Source: Bacillota bacterium (GTDB lineage: Bacteria > Bacillota_I > Bacilli_A > Izemoplasmatales > Hujiaoplasmataceae). From it: a stretch of 64,000 nucleotides of DNA. Below the pieces are notes generated by a model. It was not told the origin of the DNA. It was given only the letters and a program-made list of their open reading frames with translations, and searched no databases. Shown piece by piece: positions 1 through 9,732 of the stretch. Made by a program: the position numbers and the translations under genes. Each line of letters starts with the position of its first letter. Position 1 is the stretch's first letter. The DNA lies in NCBI GenBank assembly GCA_018818595.1, contig JAHIRM010000026.1, positions 1-64,000 of the forward strand. Reading direction: 5' to 3'.

Positions 1-203
1 TACATTTTATAATAGAAGTAAATAAGGTGGCAAGTTCTATCAAATAATCAAATTTTAAGTGAAAATATGATTAATCAAATGTCTTTTGATTTGGTTTTTC
101 ATATTACAATTAAATATATTCATTTATTTTAGGGACAAACCAATAATTTATTAGGTAAAACCGTATATAATATATATACGATTAACAAAAGGAGGAAAAT
201 TGA
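1..203. other. Leader region of the subtilase gene
   Basis: No coding region is seen here. A TATAAT lies at 166-171, about 32 bases before the start codon, but no convincing -35 box sits 16-18 bases upstream of it. An AGGAGG ribosome-binding site lies at 190-195, eight bases before the ATG at 204. Confidence 0.4.
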
Positions 204-3092
204 ATGTTTAAAAATCGTTATCAAAAAATCATCAGTTTCCTTCTTTTGATTTTTTTTGTTGGTTTTATAAGTTTTTGTTTATTTCACAGCGAAGTTACAT
301 CTTTTCAAGTTGTTCCAAATGAATATATATATAAAGTAGATAGCATTGATGAAGCATATGATTTAGCAGATACGTATAATCTTACTTTACAATCTATTAC
401 TAGTTATAATATAGCTATTTTCGAAGCCAATGAAAGTCAAAACGAGTCACTTCTATTAAGTGAGGGTTTTCAATACAACTCTTATTCTTCAATTACTGCT
501 CCACCAAGGCAAAGTACAACTGATCCCTATCTAAATCAGCAATATTCTTTAGAACTCACCGAGACTATAGATTCCTGGCCTTTAACCGAAGGTTCTTCTT
601 CTATTTTAATCGCAATCATCGATACTGGAATTGATAGCAATCATGTAGAATTTGTAGGCAGAATTTCTTCTTTATCTTATAATACCGTCACAAGTCAAGT
701 TGGTCTTGCTGCTGTGCTTGATGATTTTGGACACGGAACCATGGTTGCAGGAGTTATTGCCGCAAACAAAGACAATTCAGTAGGAATTGCAGGAATTACT
801 CAAAACACTCAATTATTAGTAATTAAAGCAAATAATGCTGAAGAAGGTACTTTTAAAGACAGTGAAATTATTGAAGGAATATACTATGCGGTAGAACAGG
901 GTGCAGATATTATTAATCTTTCTCTTGGAGGATCTTATGCTAATTCTGAGACAGAAGTGGCAATCAATTATGCCACGCAACAAGGAGTAATCGTTGTTGC
1001 TGCCTCCGGAAACGATGGAACTGATGAACCTTTATATCCGGCTGCGTTTGAAAACTCGCTATCCGTTGGAGCCATAGATGAATATCAAAATCTTGCAAGT
1101 TATTCCAATTTTGGAGATACCATTGACCTTGTAGCTCCTGGATCTGAAATTATCACGACGGTTCCAAATAATGGATACGCCACTGTTTCAGGAACGTCTT
1201 TTGCTGCTCCTCATGTATCTGGAATTATAGCTTTGTACCTGAGTCTTTATCCAGAAGCTACTTTATCTGAAATAAGATCAAAAGTTCTACTTTCTGCGAA
1301 TGATTTAGGAGCTGTAGGACTAGACGAGTATTTTGGCTATGGCATGATTAATACTTATGATTTTCTAACCAATGAATACCATGAAGTGAGTTTTGTGACA
1401 AGTCCAGGTACTGCTGTTGAACCCGTTTTTGTTTTGAACGGAAATATTTTACCAGAAGTGAATACTCCAACTTTAACAAATTATGTGTTTGTTGGCTGGT
1501 ATCTTGATACTAAATTTATTAATGCTTTTTCATATTCAACTCCGATAACGTATGATTTGGTTCTATATGCGAAATATTCTTCTGCATTTCACACTGTTTC
1601 CTTTATTACAGAGGGTTCATTAGTTGCAAATATCATTGTCGCAAATGAAGATGAATTTATTCTTCCTACTACCTTGCTTGATGGCTTTTATTTTAGAGGA
1701 TGGTATCTCGATTCTGCTTTTGAAGTTCCTTTTGAAATGAGCCCTGTAGAATCTGATTTAACTCTTTATGCAAAATTTGAAGAAATCATTTATTATGACA
1801 TTACCTATATGGCTTTAAATGAAGTCTATTCTAGTACTTTAGTAGAGGCTTTAAGCTTTTTAGATCCATCGTCAATTGATATAGAAGGGTATACGTTTGA
1901 AGGATGGTATATAGATAGCGAATTTACTTCAATTTATGAATCCGGAATTGTAACATCAAATATTACCTTGTATGCAAAACTTTCTCCTATTATGCTTTTT
2001 ATTTCTTTTGTATCAGAAGGAGATCCATTAGAAGATATTTTTGTCAACTATGGAGAGATTCCAATTCTACCAGAAGCGAATAACCCGGGTGAAGTATTTG
2101 CTGGGTGGTTTCTGGATTCTTCATTTGTTAATCCATATTCTCTTTTTCCAGTTCAAACCAATCTTATATTATATGCTAGGTTCCTTCCCGAAGCCATTCA
2201 AATTAATTTAATGATTGATGGAGAATTGTATAATCAATTGTATTTCCTTCCGGATGATGAAATCTTGTTACCAATTCCTGCCAAAACTGGATATGAATTT
2301 ACTGGTTGGTTTGAAGAGGTTTCTCTTACAACACAATTTCTAGAAGACACAGCTTCTGAAAACATAACATTATATGGAGAATTTGAGCCAATCCTTTATA
2401 CAGTAAGATTTTTTGGGTCTGATCTTCAAACCGTGATATTTACCATAACGGATATTTATGATACAATTTTTTCACTTCCTACCCCTCCAACGAAAACCTC
2501 AACTGTTTCATTTGATTATGAATTTATCCAGTGGAGTAGCGAGATATCTTCTATTACTGAAAGCATAGATATCTACCCTGTTTTTAATAAAATTTTTATT
2601 CCTTCTTCGGTTGAATTAATTCATGGAGTTGATACGATTTATCAGTTTTCTTCCTTTGTCGATGCAGGAATTCATCTGTTAGACTCAACACTTTCCATGC
2701 AAAAAATTGGAGTTGTAAATTCTTTAATTTCAGGAAGATACACTATAACTTATCAAATAAAATTTGGCTTAGAAATCGTTTATGAAATTAAAAGAATTGT
2801 AAACGTACTACCTACAACCTCTCCGGTAATCATTGCTTTAAACGAAGGACTTTCAACCCTATTTTTACATGATTCCTATATAGAAGCTGGAGCCACTTCA
2901 AACCTTGGTACAATCGAAATTATAGGATCGGTCGACAGTAATACCTCAGGAGTTTATCACATCATCTATCAAGTAGAACTTGATGGAGTACTTTACCAAA
3001 AGAGTAGGTTTGTATTTGTCTTAGCGGATTTAGAACCTAAAACAATTTTAACCCTTTTTGTAGCCTATAAGGAGGATGAATGGAGTGCGTAA
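204..3092 (+). CDS. Secreted subtilisin-like serine protease (S8) with InlB-type repeats
   Basis: This is a predicted exported or surface-attached protease that would cleave extracellular proteins. A hydrophobic signal segment covers about residues 10-27. The S8 catalytic triad is visible: Asp140 in IIDTGID, His177 in GHGTMVAG and Ser332 in GTSFAAPH, with the oxyanion Asn270 in AASGN. The peptidase domain ends near residue 385. It is followed by about six InlB/Listeria-Bacteroides-type repeats, marked by motifs such as GWYLD, to about residue 790, and then two Ig-like (DUF5011-like) segments to the end. The repeats are known from surface proteins and probably act in display or adhesion (inference). 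No LPXTG motif or lipobox is seen, so anchoring may be by the uncleaved signal segment. The start is supported by AGGAGG at 190-195. The 3' end overlaps the next gene by eight bases. Confidence 0.93.
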   Translation: MFKNRYQKIISFLLLIFFVGFISFCLFHSEVTSFQVVPNEYIYKVDSIDEAYDLADTYNLTLQSITSYNIAIFEANESQNESLLLSEGFQYNSYSSITAPPRQSTTDPYLNQQYSLELTETIDSWPLTEGSSSILIAIIDTGIDSNHVEFVGRISSLSYNTVTSQVGLAAVLDDFGHGTMVAGVIAANKDNSVGIAGITQNTQLLVIKANNAEEGTFKDSEIIEGIYYAVEQGADIINLSLGGSYANSETEVAINYATQQGVIVVAASGNDGTDEPLYPAAFENSLSVGAIDEYQNLASYSNFGDTIDLVAPGSEIITTVPNNGYATVSGTSFAAPHVSGIIALYLSLYPEATLSEIRSKVLLSANDLGAVGLDEYFGYGMINTYDFLTNEYHEVSFVTSPGTAVEPVFVLNGNILPEVNTPTLTNYVFVGWYLDTKFINAFSYSTPITYDLVLYAKYSSAFHTVSFITEGSLVANIIVANEDEFILPTTLLDGFYFRGWYLDSAFEVPFEMSPVESDLTLYAKFEEIIYYDITYMALNEVYSSTLVEALSFLDPSSIDIEGYTFEGWYIDSEFTSIYESGIVTSNITLYAKLSPIMLFISFVSEGDPLEDIFVNYGEIPILPEANNPGEVFAGWFLDSSFVNPYSLFPVQTNLILYARFLPEAIQINLMIDGELYNQLYFLPDDEILLPIPAKTGYEFTGWFEEVSLTTQFLEDTASENITLYGEFEPILYTVRFFGSDLQTVIFTITDIYDTIFSLPTPPTKTSTVSFDYEFIQWSSEISSITESIDIYPVFNKIFIPSSVELIHGVDTIYQFSSFVDAGIHLLDSTLSMQKIGVVNSLISGRYTITYQIKFGLEIVYEIKRIVNVLPTTSPVIIALNEGLSTLFLHDSYIEAGATSNLGTIEIIGSVDSNTSGVYHIIYQVELDGVLYQKSRFVFVLADLEPKTILTLFVAYKEDEWSA

Positions 3093-3618
3093 ATCGTATA
3101 AATTTATGATTATATTTCTTTTCTTTTTTCTGGTAAGTTGCACAACCGTCGATCCAAGCAATGTCACAATTGAATTAAACGAAGGCATTGACACAGTCGA
3201 AATTAATACAAGTTTTATCGACATGGGTGCCAAAAGTAAAGCCTATGGTTTTACGGTTGAAAATGAAGTGATTTCAACCACAGTCGATACAACCACTTTG
3301 GGAACTTACGAAATTGTGTATCAAGTTTCCTATAAAGATGTCATAAAACAAATCACCCGAATGGTTATCGTCATTGATGAAACCGCACCGACTGGAACAA
3401 TCAATTCAGGAATTGATACCGTTTTTGTGGGAGATGACTGGACAGATCAAGGTGTCACTTCAACGGATAATAGCTTAGAAGATGTACAAGTTTCTGTGAC
3501 AGGACATGTATTGACCGAATATCCTGGAGAATACATTATTGAATATCACTTAAGTGATTCTTCTGGAAACGAAAGTATTTTATATCGGTACGTAAATGTT
3601 ATCGAAATAGATGACTAA
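3085..3618 (+). CDS. Small lipoprotein with two Ig-like domains
   Basis: This is a short exported lipoprotein of unknown role. A hydrophobic segment ends in the lipobox LVSC, with the lipidated Cys at residue 19. Two beta-sandwich segments of the DUF5011/Ig-like type follow; they resemble the C-terminal modules of the upstream protease. I chose GTG at 3085 as the start because AAGGAGG at 3069-3075 is nine bases away. The in-frame ATG at 3076 directly touches that ribosome-binding site and would be too close. The gene overlaps the protease gene, so the two are probably translationally coupled. A strong terminator follows. Function beyond surface display cannot be inferred. Confidence 0.75.
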   Translation: MRKSYKFMIIFLFFFLVSCTTVDPSNVTIELNEGIDTVEINTSFIDMGAKSKAYGFTVENEVISTTVDTTTLGTYEIVYQVSYKDVIKQITRMVIVIDETAPTGTINSGIDTVFVGDDWTDQGVTSTDNSLEDVQVSVTGHVLTEYPGEYIIEYHLSDSSGNESILYRYVNVIEIDD

Positions 3619-3626
3619 AAGATATG

Positions 3627-3662
3627 AAAAAGGATTGTCAAAAAATGACAATCCTTTTTTTC
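3627..3662 (+). terminator. Rho-independent terminator of the subtilase/lipoprotein pair
   Basis: The arms AAGGATTGTCA and TGACAATCCTT form an 11-bp stem with a short A-rich loop and are followed by a T run. Confidence 0.85.
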
Positions 3663-4053
3663 TTCTCAAGTTATAATCAAAAGATAAATTTCCTCAAGCT
3701 AAGGTAAAAAAAATGTGAAACCAGCAATGTGGTTTCACTGAATCCAAGCCATTCAAAATAAGGTGTATTCCCCATATATACAAATACAAGAAATTCAACT
3801 GCTAATAAAAAAGCTAAAATAATTGCCATAACTAGTGACTTATACTAATAAATCTTGACACAAAAACTAATATATTGACTTCGTGAATCCCAATACATAA
3901 TTCTTTAACTAGTGAAATGTTACAATCTATATATGGGGAATACTCTTTCATTATACTCTTAATTTTGATGATTGTGTTATTATTTTAAAAATTAATTATA
4001 TTTTTTTTTAAAGAGAGTTATATTATTTATTTAGTCTTAATCAAAAACATAAT

Positions 4054-4091
4054 AAAAGGGCAATTTCATACATTTTGATATCACCCTTTTT
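4054..4091 (-). terminator. Probable terminator of the diguanylate cyclase gene
   Basis: AAAAGGG at 4054-4060 pairs with CCCTTTT at 4084-4090 around a long AT-rich interior. T runs flank it on both strands. Confidence 0.45.
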
Positions 4092-4101
4092 ATAAAATCA
4101 T

Positions 4102-5220
4102 TTACTTATTATTATTTATGAAAGATTTGTCTTTATACATTCGCTTGTCTGCATCTATATAAAGTTGATCCAAAGACTCATGTCCATTGTAAACGCTCAT
4201 ACCAGAAGAAAAATCAAAAAGTCCATTTGTATTGAAAAAAGGATCATTTTTAATTTTCAAACGCATTTCGTTTAGAACTTCATTTATGGATGAATTGTTT
4301 AATAACTCAATGACGACGATGAATTCGTCTCCACCATATCTAGCAATCATTTTCTCTTCCTTAAATACATCTCTTAATAGCTTTGCAAAAGCTATTAGCA
4401 CTTGATCTCCTACGTGATGTCCGAATTGATCATTGATAGCTTTAAAATGATTTAGATCCATCATTATTAAGGTAAAGTGATAATTCCTATCATACAAATT
4501 TGATACATATTCTTCCATAGTTCTTCTAGAATAAAGCCTTGTTAAATAATCCCTGATTCCTGTAGTAGTTTCTAAAAAAATGTAAACTACAACTGCAGAT
4601 AATGCAAGCATCGTCCATGAAAAAAACAAATGATAATCAATAATTTGTAAAACAGATCCAACTAACGGAAGAAAAAAGAAAGCTATTACTCCATAAATAA
4701 TATTATTTTTTATGATTTTACGATTTATAAAAACAAATCCTAACAAATATAAAAGGCCTCCATAGATAATAACGTATTTTATCCATTCTAAATTGGCTAC
4801 ATGGTAACTGAAATTATCATCGATATAAAAAAATATAGGATAAAAAATATTAATGATTAAAAAAACAAACATAATATAGGACAAGAACTGATAATAATGA
4901 CGTTTAATAATTCGTTTCCGGTTTCCAAAAATCTTATAATCTAGGTAACTTCCCCAAATTCCAATTAAAATAGGCGACAGCATAACTAAGGTGTAATTAG
5001 AAATATAATTTATTGCTAGTTCAAAGCTATCTTGAGAGGAATCAAAAATCCAAGTGATTGGCTCAACAATTAATGCAAGAATAGTAATCCAAATAATCGC
5101 AGAAAGTAAATGCGTCGAATATCGATAAATATCGCGTTTGACTCTAATAACAGTGTACAAAACTAATAATAAAACAATCGCAAATAGATTAATATCATAA
5201 TCCACAAGTATTTCAATCAA
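4102..5220 (-). CDS. Membrane-bound GGDEF diguanylate cyclase
   Basis: This enzyme is predicted to make cyclic di-GMP from two GTP at the inner face of the membrane. About six to seven hydrophobic segments fill residues 10-215. A GGDEF domain follows, with the metal-binding Asp in MDLNHFKAIND (Asp255) and an intact GGDEF at 296-300. The RxxD product-inhibition site normally a few residues before GGDEF is absent, so allosteric feedback is probably missing. I chose the TTG start at 5220, because AAGGAG is eight bases upstream of it. The in-frame GTG at 5229 abuts the same ribosome-binding site. The gene stands alone. No EAL or HD-GYP phosphodiesterase and no recognised c-di-GMP riboswitch is seen in the window. 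Confidence 0.9.
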   Translation of the reverse strand: MIEILVDYDINLFAIVLLLVLYTVIRVKRDIYRYSTHLLSAIIWITILALIVEPITWIFDSSQDSFELAINYISNYTLVMLSPILIGIWGSYLDYKIFGNRKRIIKRHYYQFLSYIMFVFLIINIFYPIFFYIDDNFSYHVANLEWIKYVIIYGGLLYLLGFVFINRKIIKNNIIYGVIAFFFLPLVGSVLQIIDYHLFFSWTMLALSAVVVYIFLETTTGIRDYLTRLYSRRTMEEYVSNLYDRNYHFTLIMMDLNHFKAINDQFGHHVGDQVLIAFAKLLRDVFKEEKMIARYGGDEFIVVIELLNNSSINEVLNEMRLKIKNDPFFNTNGLFDFSSGMSVYNGHESLDQLYIDADKRMYKDKSFINNNK

Positions 5221-5421
5221 AGATATCACTCCTTAAATTATTAGTTATTAAATTATATCATATAATTTTAAAACTGTGAATAGGCTACATACAATAAATA
5301 ATATTGTCATTTTAGAAGTTTATGCACGGCATTAAAATGAATCAATTAATTTTTTAAGTTTATAACTTTTTACAAGGATATTTTTCAATATTGTTCGTAA
5401 ATCAATATAAATGTGTTACTC

Positions 5422-5450
5422 TTGACAATTAATCTATTTAAACATAAAAT
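5422..5450 (+). promoter_or_regulatory. Promoter of the first SDR gene
   Basis: TTGACA at 5422-5427 and TAAAAT at 5445-5450 are separated by exactly 17 bases. They lie 50 bases upstream of the SDR start codon. Confidence 0.75.
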
Positions 5451-5500
5451 TGATTATAGATTCACTTATCTTGTTTTAAAAATAATAGGAGGTTTCACTT

Positions 5501-6301
5501 ATGAAAGTAAATGGTAAAGTAATCGTTGTCACAGGCGCAGGTGGTGGTGTAGGAAGAGAACTTGTTCTTCAACTTCTTGCAAAAGGAGCGGTTGTAGCTG
5601 CAATCGACATTAACAAACAACGTTTAGAAGAAACGGCTAAAATTGCAGATAAAGAAGAAAAATTATCCATTCATGTCTGTGACATTACAAATCAAGATGT
5701 CGTAACTCAAGTTTCCAAAGAAATCATTGAATTGCATAAAGTGGTGGACGGACTCATAAATAACGCAGGAATCATTCAACCATTCATTAAAGTCAACGAT
5801 TTGGATTATGGTAAAATCAATATGGTTATGAACGTTAACTTTTATGGTACTCTTTATATGATAAAAGCTTTTTTACCTCATCTTTTAACTCGTCCCGAAG
5901 GTCACGTTTTAAATGTTTCCAGTATGGGCGGATTCTTCCCATTCCCAGGACAATCCATTTATGGTGCTTCAAAAGCGGCAATTAAATTACTTACTGAAGG
6001 ATTATATGCTGAATTGTTAGATACAAATGTAAATGTTACTATTGTATTTCCAGGAGCCATTGCTACCGATATTGCCAAAAATTCTAATGTCTCCATGACA
6101 GTACCAAAAGCAGATGAGAAACCTGCCATGAAAATGTTGCCAGCCTCTGACTGTGCAGCTATCATTATTAATGGAATGGAAAAAAACAAATTTCAAGTTT
6201 ACGCTGGAAAAGACTCTAAAATGATGCGTTTCATGTATAAATTAAGTCCAAAAGCAGCTATTAAAATGATTTCAAAAATGATGAAAGATCAAATTCAATA
6301 A
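5501..6301 (+). CDS. Short-chain dehydrogenase/reductase
   Basis: This is an NAD(P)-dependent oxidoreductase of the classical SDR type; the substrate is unknown. The Rossmann motif TGAGGGVG is at residues 11-18 and an acidic Asp36 after the second strand suggests NAD preference. NNAG is at 87-90, and the catalytic Ser (140 or 141), Tyr154 and Lys158 (YGASK) are present. The length of 266 residues is typical. The C-terminal tail (RFMYKLSPKAAIKMISKMM) is amphipathic and resembles the membrane-associating tails of some SDRs acting on lipids; that is inference. The start is supported by AGGAGG ten bases upstream, and a good promoter lies at 5422-5450. The gene is monocistronic and is followed by a hairpin terminator. 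Confidence 0.9.
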   Translation: MKVNGKVIVVTGAGGGVGRELVLQLLAKGAVVAAIDINKQRLEETAKIADKEEKLSIHVCDITNQDVVTQVSKEIIELHKVVDGLINNAGIIQPFIKVNDLDYGKINMVMNVNFYGTLYMIKAFLPHLLTRPEGHVLNVSSMGGFFPFPGQSIYGASKAAIKLLTEGLYAELLDTNVNVTIVFPGAIATDIAKNSNVSMTVPKADEKPAMKMLPASDCAAIIINGMEKNKFQVYAGKDSKMMRFMYKLSPKAAIKMISKMMKDQIQ

Positions 6302-6642
6302 CAAGTCAAAAACTTAAGCATTGTTTTTTTACAGTTCACGCTTTATAAAGCATTCTTAAATCTATAAAACTAATCATCGAATTCTTCTGCTTTGAGAAGA
6401 TTCGATGATTTTATTTTTAGTGAATAATTTAGTATATGAAAATAAATTGATACATTCAAAATGAAACTTAGAAGTTTAAACTAGTCAGTAGTGTCAGAAG
6501 TTAGTGGTTTAAAAAAGAAAATTCTGTGATAGTCTTTTCTTTTTTTTATGATGATGCTAATATAAAGATAATAATATTTTTTTACTTTCTTTTTTTTACT
6601 AACCTTTAAACAAAGATGTAAAACATCAGAAGGGAAATTGCA
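6302..6642. other. Intergenic region before the lipoprotein array
   Basis: The first part holds the SDR terminator. From about 6497 to 6642 it carries the leader that recurs before each of the three array genes. No coding region is seen. Confidence 0.6.
6373..6417 (+). terminator. Terminator after the first SDR gene
   Basis: ATCATCGAA..TTCTTCT pairs with AGAAGA..TTCGATGAT with one bulged base, and TTTTATTTTT follows. Confidence 0.75.
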
Positions 6643-9501
6643 ATGAAAAAACACTTTTTTATGTCAATATTGACAATTTGCTTGGTTTTTTTGATGACTG
6701 CTTGTGGGCAATTGGCAGGAAATAGCCCTATCGTTTATGAACCACCCACAGACGTTACCGCCTGGATGGATCTTAATCAAGGTGAAACCATTACTGAGAT
6801 GCATTCTGGAAACATGCACCGTATCTATTTAACTTCAACTGGAAGATTATTGGCTATTGGAAATAACGAATATGGTCAATTTGGAAAATCAACGCCTCAA
6901 TACAAAGATACTTTCATTGACATCACGTCAAATATTGGCCTTGCTGCAGGTGAAGATGTTAAACAACTTGTGATTGGCATTAATGCTGATCACAACTTGT
7001 TACTTACTACCAATAACCGCTTACTTGCCTGGGGTTACAACCATTTTGGTCAAGTGGGAAATCAAACCAATATTCATCAAATGACCCCTTATGATCTCAC
7101 CTCGTCTTTTTCTTTAGGAGTTGGAGAAACCATAGAGTGGATTGCCTCAGGACAGAATCAATCACTAGCAGTTACATCGAATAACCGGATATTTACTTGG
7201 GGAAGAAATGATTATGGTCTTTTGTTAGATGGAACAACGACCAATAAGAATCAACCAACCGAAGTAACAACTTTTCAATCACTTTTGCAAACGGGAGAAA
7301 CCATTGAAAAAATAGTTTATGGTGCAACGCATGCCCATGTTCTTACTTCTTTTGGCAATTTGTATGGATTTGGATTGAGCGGATACTTTGCACTTGGAAA
7401 TGCTCAAGAAGCTTCTGTTTCACTTACTCCTATTCTAATTAATCCAACTCTTGGACTTCAATCAGGGGAAACAATCACCGACGTTATTGGTGGTTGGGTA
7501 AGTGGTATGGTTTTAACTTCAAATAACCGTCTTATTTCTTTTGGAGGTAATCAGTCTGGTCAAGTGGGTTCTGGATCGGATGAATACCGAGTTCAATATC
7601 CAACAGACATCACTTCCTTATTAAATCTTAATACAAATGAAACAATTTCTTCTATTTCCACAAATGGAGAACAATTTCTTTTACTCACTAGTCTTGGTAG
7701 ACTTTTCGCTTGGGGAAGAGGATTTACTAAAATGGATTTTGAAACAGATCTAAATGATGCAAATGTTCCAACGGATATATCCAATCGGCTTGGATTAAAT
7801 GTAGGCGAAGTTGTAACCTTAATCAACGCAGGTTGGAGCCTTCATAGCGATCCTTATTCGATGGTTAAAACTAGTCAAAACCGTATGATTGACTGGACGC
7901 TTATGGTAATCTATGATTATTCATATACCTCAGCCAACGATAAAGTTACGATTACTTCTTATTTAGGGCAAAACCAAGTGCTTTATATTCCAGAAGAAAT
8001 TGATTGGATGCCGGTTGTAGCAATAGGAGACAATGCTTTTAAAAACAATCAAACTCTTTCGACTATAACGATTCCTGAGTCTGTTAAATCCATTGGCAAT
8101 AACGCTTTTGAAAATGCTTCAAATCTTGAAGAAGTAATTCTTGAAAATACTGATACATCTCATATCACTACTCTTGGAACAAATGTTTTTAATAATACTC
8201 CTTCTTATTTAAAACTGCTTGTATTTCCTTCTTGCTTAACTCAATATCAAGGTGCTTCTAATTGGAGTGCTTATGCTTCGAAAATTAGTGGGTATAATTC
8301 CTCTCTTGCGCAGGCGGTCAACCCTCCAGTTCTTTTAACTGGAATGAATCCAGTTTATTGGGATGATGACTTTATTGAGATTGTAAAATATACCAATGTC
8401 CAAACTGGTGCTATCAATCCAAATTGGGATGAAACAAAATGGTATGCATACCTCGATACTTTCTCTTATACAGATACAACGGGAGATAATGGTTTTTCTC
8501 ACTGGGCCAATGCTATAAGTTTAGATGGATCTTATTGGGTTTGGATTCCTCGTTACATTTACCGCGTTTCTCTTGGTTGGAATGAAACCAAAACTGGTTC
8601 AATCGATATCAAATTTACAATTGGAACGAATGATAGTGTTCACAATCTTCCATTACAAACTACTGGTGCAGCTTCTGACTCCAATCATACTTGGACCAGT
8701 CATCCTGCTTTTACATTTGGTCAACAAGAACTAACTGGTTTCTGGGTTGCTAAATTTCAAGCCTCAGAGGTCTCAGGAGAAGTTCAATCATTGCCAGCAG
8801 TAACGCCATTTATGGATGGAGACCTCGACTCTAAGTTTCTTCGAGTAAGACAAATGGAAACGAAAACGTCCTATTATGGTTGGAATTCAACCGAACTCGA
8901 TTCTCATATCTCAAAAAGCAGCGAATGGGGAGCCGTAAGTTATCTTTCACTTTCCGTTTATGGAAGGTATCGAACTTACGCCGCTGCTAACCGAACTCTC
9001 TATCTTGTTCTTCATAATAATGAAAATTGTTTTGCGACGAAGACAGGTGGAAGTGATCAATTAACTGGTTCTTACAGTAGCCCATCTTGGACATATAATG
9101 GATATCAGTCAACCACTGGAAATCCTTATGGTGTTTTCGACATGAGCGCTGGATTCACAGAAATAATGGCAAGCATTTTACTTCCTTCTTCAAGTGCAGA
9201 TAATCCTACCTATGGTTTGTCCATCCTTGCAGGAAACTCTAAATACTATGATACCTTCTTAACAAATCCTACTTTAGGTTCTTTAAGTAAAGGAGACGCC
9301 ACCTATGAAACAAGTGGGGGTCTTGGTGAGAATTTAGCCTGGGGTGGTCAAAGATCAGTTTCGCCAACCATCCAATATCCTTGGTTTACTCGAGGAGGGT
9401 CACACGGACAACTTGGAACTGGAAATTTTAGTTTTAGTGGCTCAAATGGTTCTTTAGATGATAACACTACTTTTAGAACAATATTGGTCCCAACACCTTA
9501 A
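6643..9501 (+). CDS. RCC1/LRR/FGE-like lipoprotein, array copy 1
   Basis: This is a large predicted surface lipoprotein of unknown function. A signal segment ends at the lipobox MTAC, with lipid-modified Cys21. Residues about 45-420 contain roughly seven RCC1-like propeller repeats, recognisable by WGxNxxGQxG-like motifs. Residues about 450-545 form a short BspA-like leucine-rich segment (AFKNNQTLSTITIP). Residues about 560-952 resemble the FGE-sulfatase/C-type-lectin fold: FWVAKFQAS, EWGAVSYLS, YGVFDMSAG and a final RGGS..FRTILVP match the positions of family landmarks. No catalytic function is claimed. Such folds often bind ligands, so adhesion or glycan binding is a reasonable guess. The start follows GAAGGG. 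An inverted repeat GATGT..ACATC sits just upstream of the ribosome-binding site. It is the first of three tandem paralogues. Confidence 0.85.
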   Translation: MKKHFFMSILTICLVFLMTACGQLAGNSPIVYEPPTDVTAWMDLNQGETITEMHSGNMHRIYLTSTGRLLAIGNNEYGQFGKSTPQYKDTFIDITSNIGLAAGEDVKQLVIGINADHNLLLTTNNRLLAWGYNHFGQVGNQTNIHQMTPYDLTSSFSLGVGETIEWIASGQNQSLAVTSNNRIFTWGRNDYGLLLDGTTTNKNQPTEVTTFQSLLQTGETIEKIVYGATHAHVLTSFGNLYGFGLSGYFALGNAQEASVSLTPILINPTLGLQSGETITDVIGGWVSGMVLTSNNRLISFGGNQSGQVGSGSDEYRVQYPTDITSLLNLNTNETISSISTNGEQFLLLTSLGRLFAWGRGFTKMDFETDLNDANVPTDISNRLGLNVGEVVTLINAGWSLHSDPYSMVKTSQNRMIDWTLMVIYDYSYTSANDKVTITSYLGQNQVLYIPEEIDWMPVVAIGDNAFKNNQTLSTITIPESVKSIGNNAFENASNLEEVILENTDTSHITTLGTNVFNNTPSYLKLLVFPSCLTQYQGASNWSAYASKISGYNSSLAQAVNPPVLLTGMNPVYWDDDFIEIVKYTNVQTGAINPNWDETKWYAYLDTFSYTDTTGDNGFSHWANAISLDGSYWVWIPRYIYRVSLGWNETKTGSIDIKFTIGTNDSVHNLPLQTTGAASDSNHTWTSHPAFTFGQQELTGFWVAKFQASEVSGEVQSLPAVTPFMDGDLDSKFLRVRQMETKTSYYGWNSTELDSHISKSSEWGAVSYLSLSVYGRYRTYAAANRTLYLVLHNNENCFATKTGGSDQLTGSYSSPSWTYNGYQSTTGNPYGVFDMSAGFTEIMASILLPSSSADNPTYGLSILAGNSKYYDTFLTNPTLGSLSKGDATYETSGGLGENLAWGGQRSVSPTIQYPWFTRGGSHGQLGTGNFSFSGSNGSLDDNTTFRTILVPTP

Positions 9502-9732
9502 AATAATTATATAAAATAGAAATTTCATTTAATGAAGTATCGTTATTTAAAAATTAATTTACATCTTTATATTGTAAATCATAAAAGAAGTTAGTGTTTT
9601 AAAAAAGAATATTTTGTGAGAGTCTTTTTTTTTACTTGTTATACTGTTAAAATATAGATAATAATATTTTTTTACTTTCTTTTTTTTACTAACCTTTAAA
9701 CAAAGATGTAAGATTTCGGAAGGAAAATTGCA

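Larger units (their letters stand above)
3619..4101. other. Intergenic region with a long inverted repeat and a short open frame
   Basis: This 483-base region begins with the terminator listed separately. A 9-bp hairpin lies at 3715-3738 (arms GTGAAACCA and TGGTTTCAC). A perfect 16-bp inverted repeat (GTATTCCCCATATATA) has arms at 3765-3780 and 3928-3943. On the minus strand, 3829 to 3677 is open for 50 codons and encodes a hydrophobic peptide (begins MAIILAFLLA). It lacks a good ribosome-binding site and may be a fragment of a decayed membrane-protein gene. Confidence 0.5.

Noticed and set aside
3840-3951. 38-codon minus-strand frame (begins MKEYSPYIDC) next to the inverted repeat
   Set aside because: It has no ribosome-binding site or similarity, and it is short enough to occur by chance.
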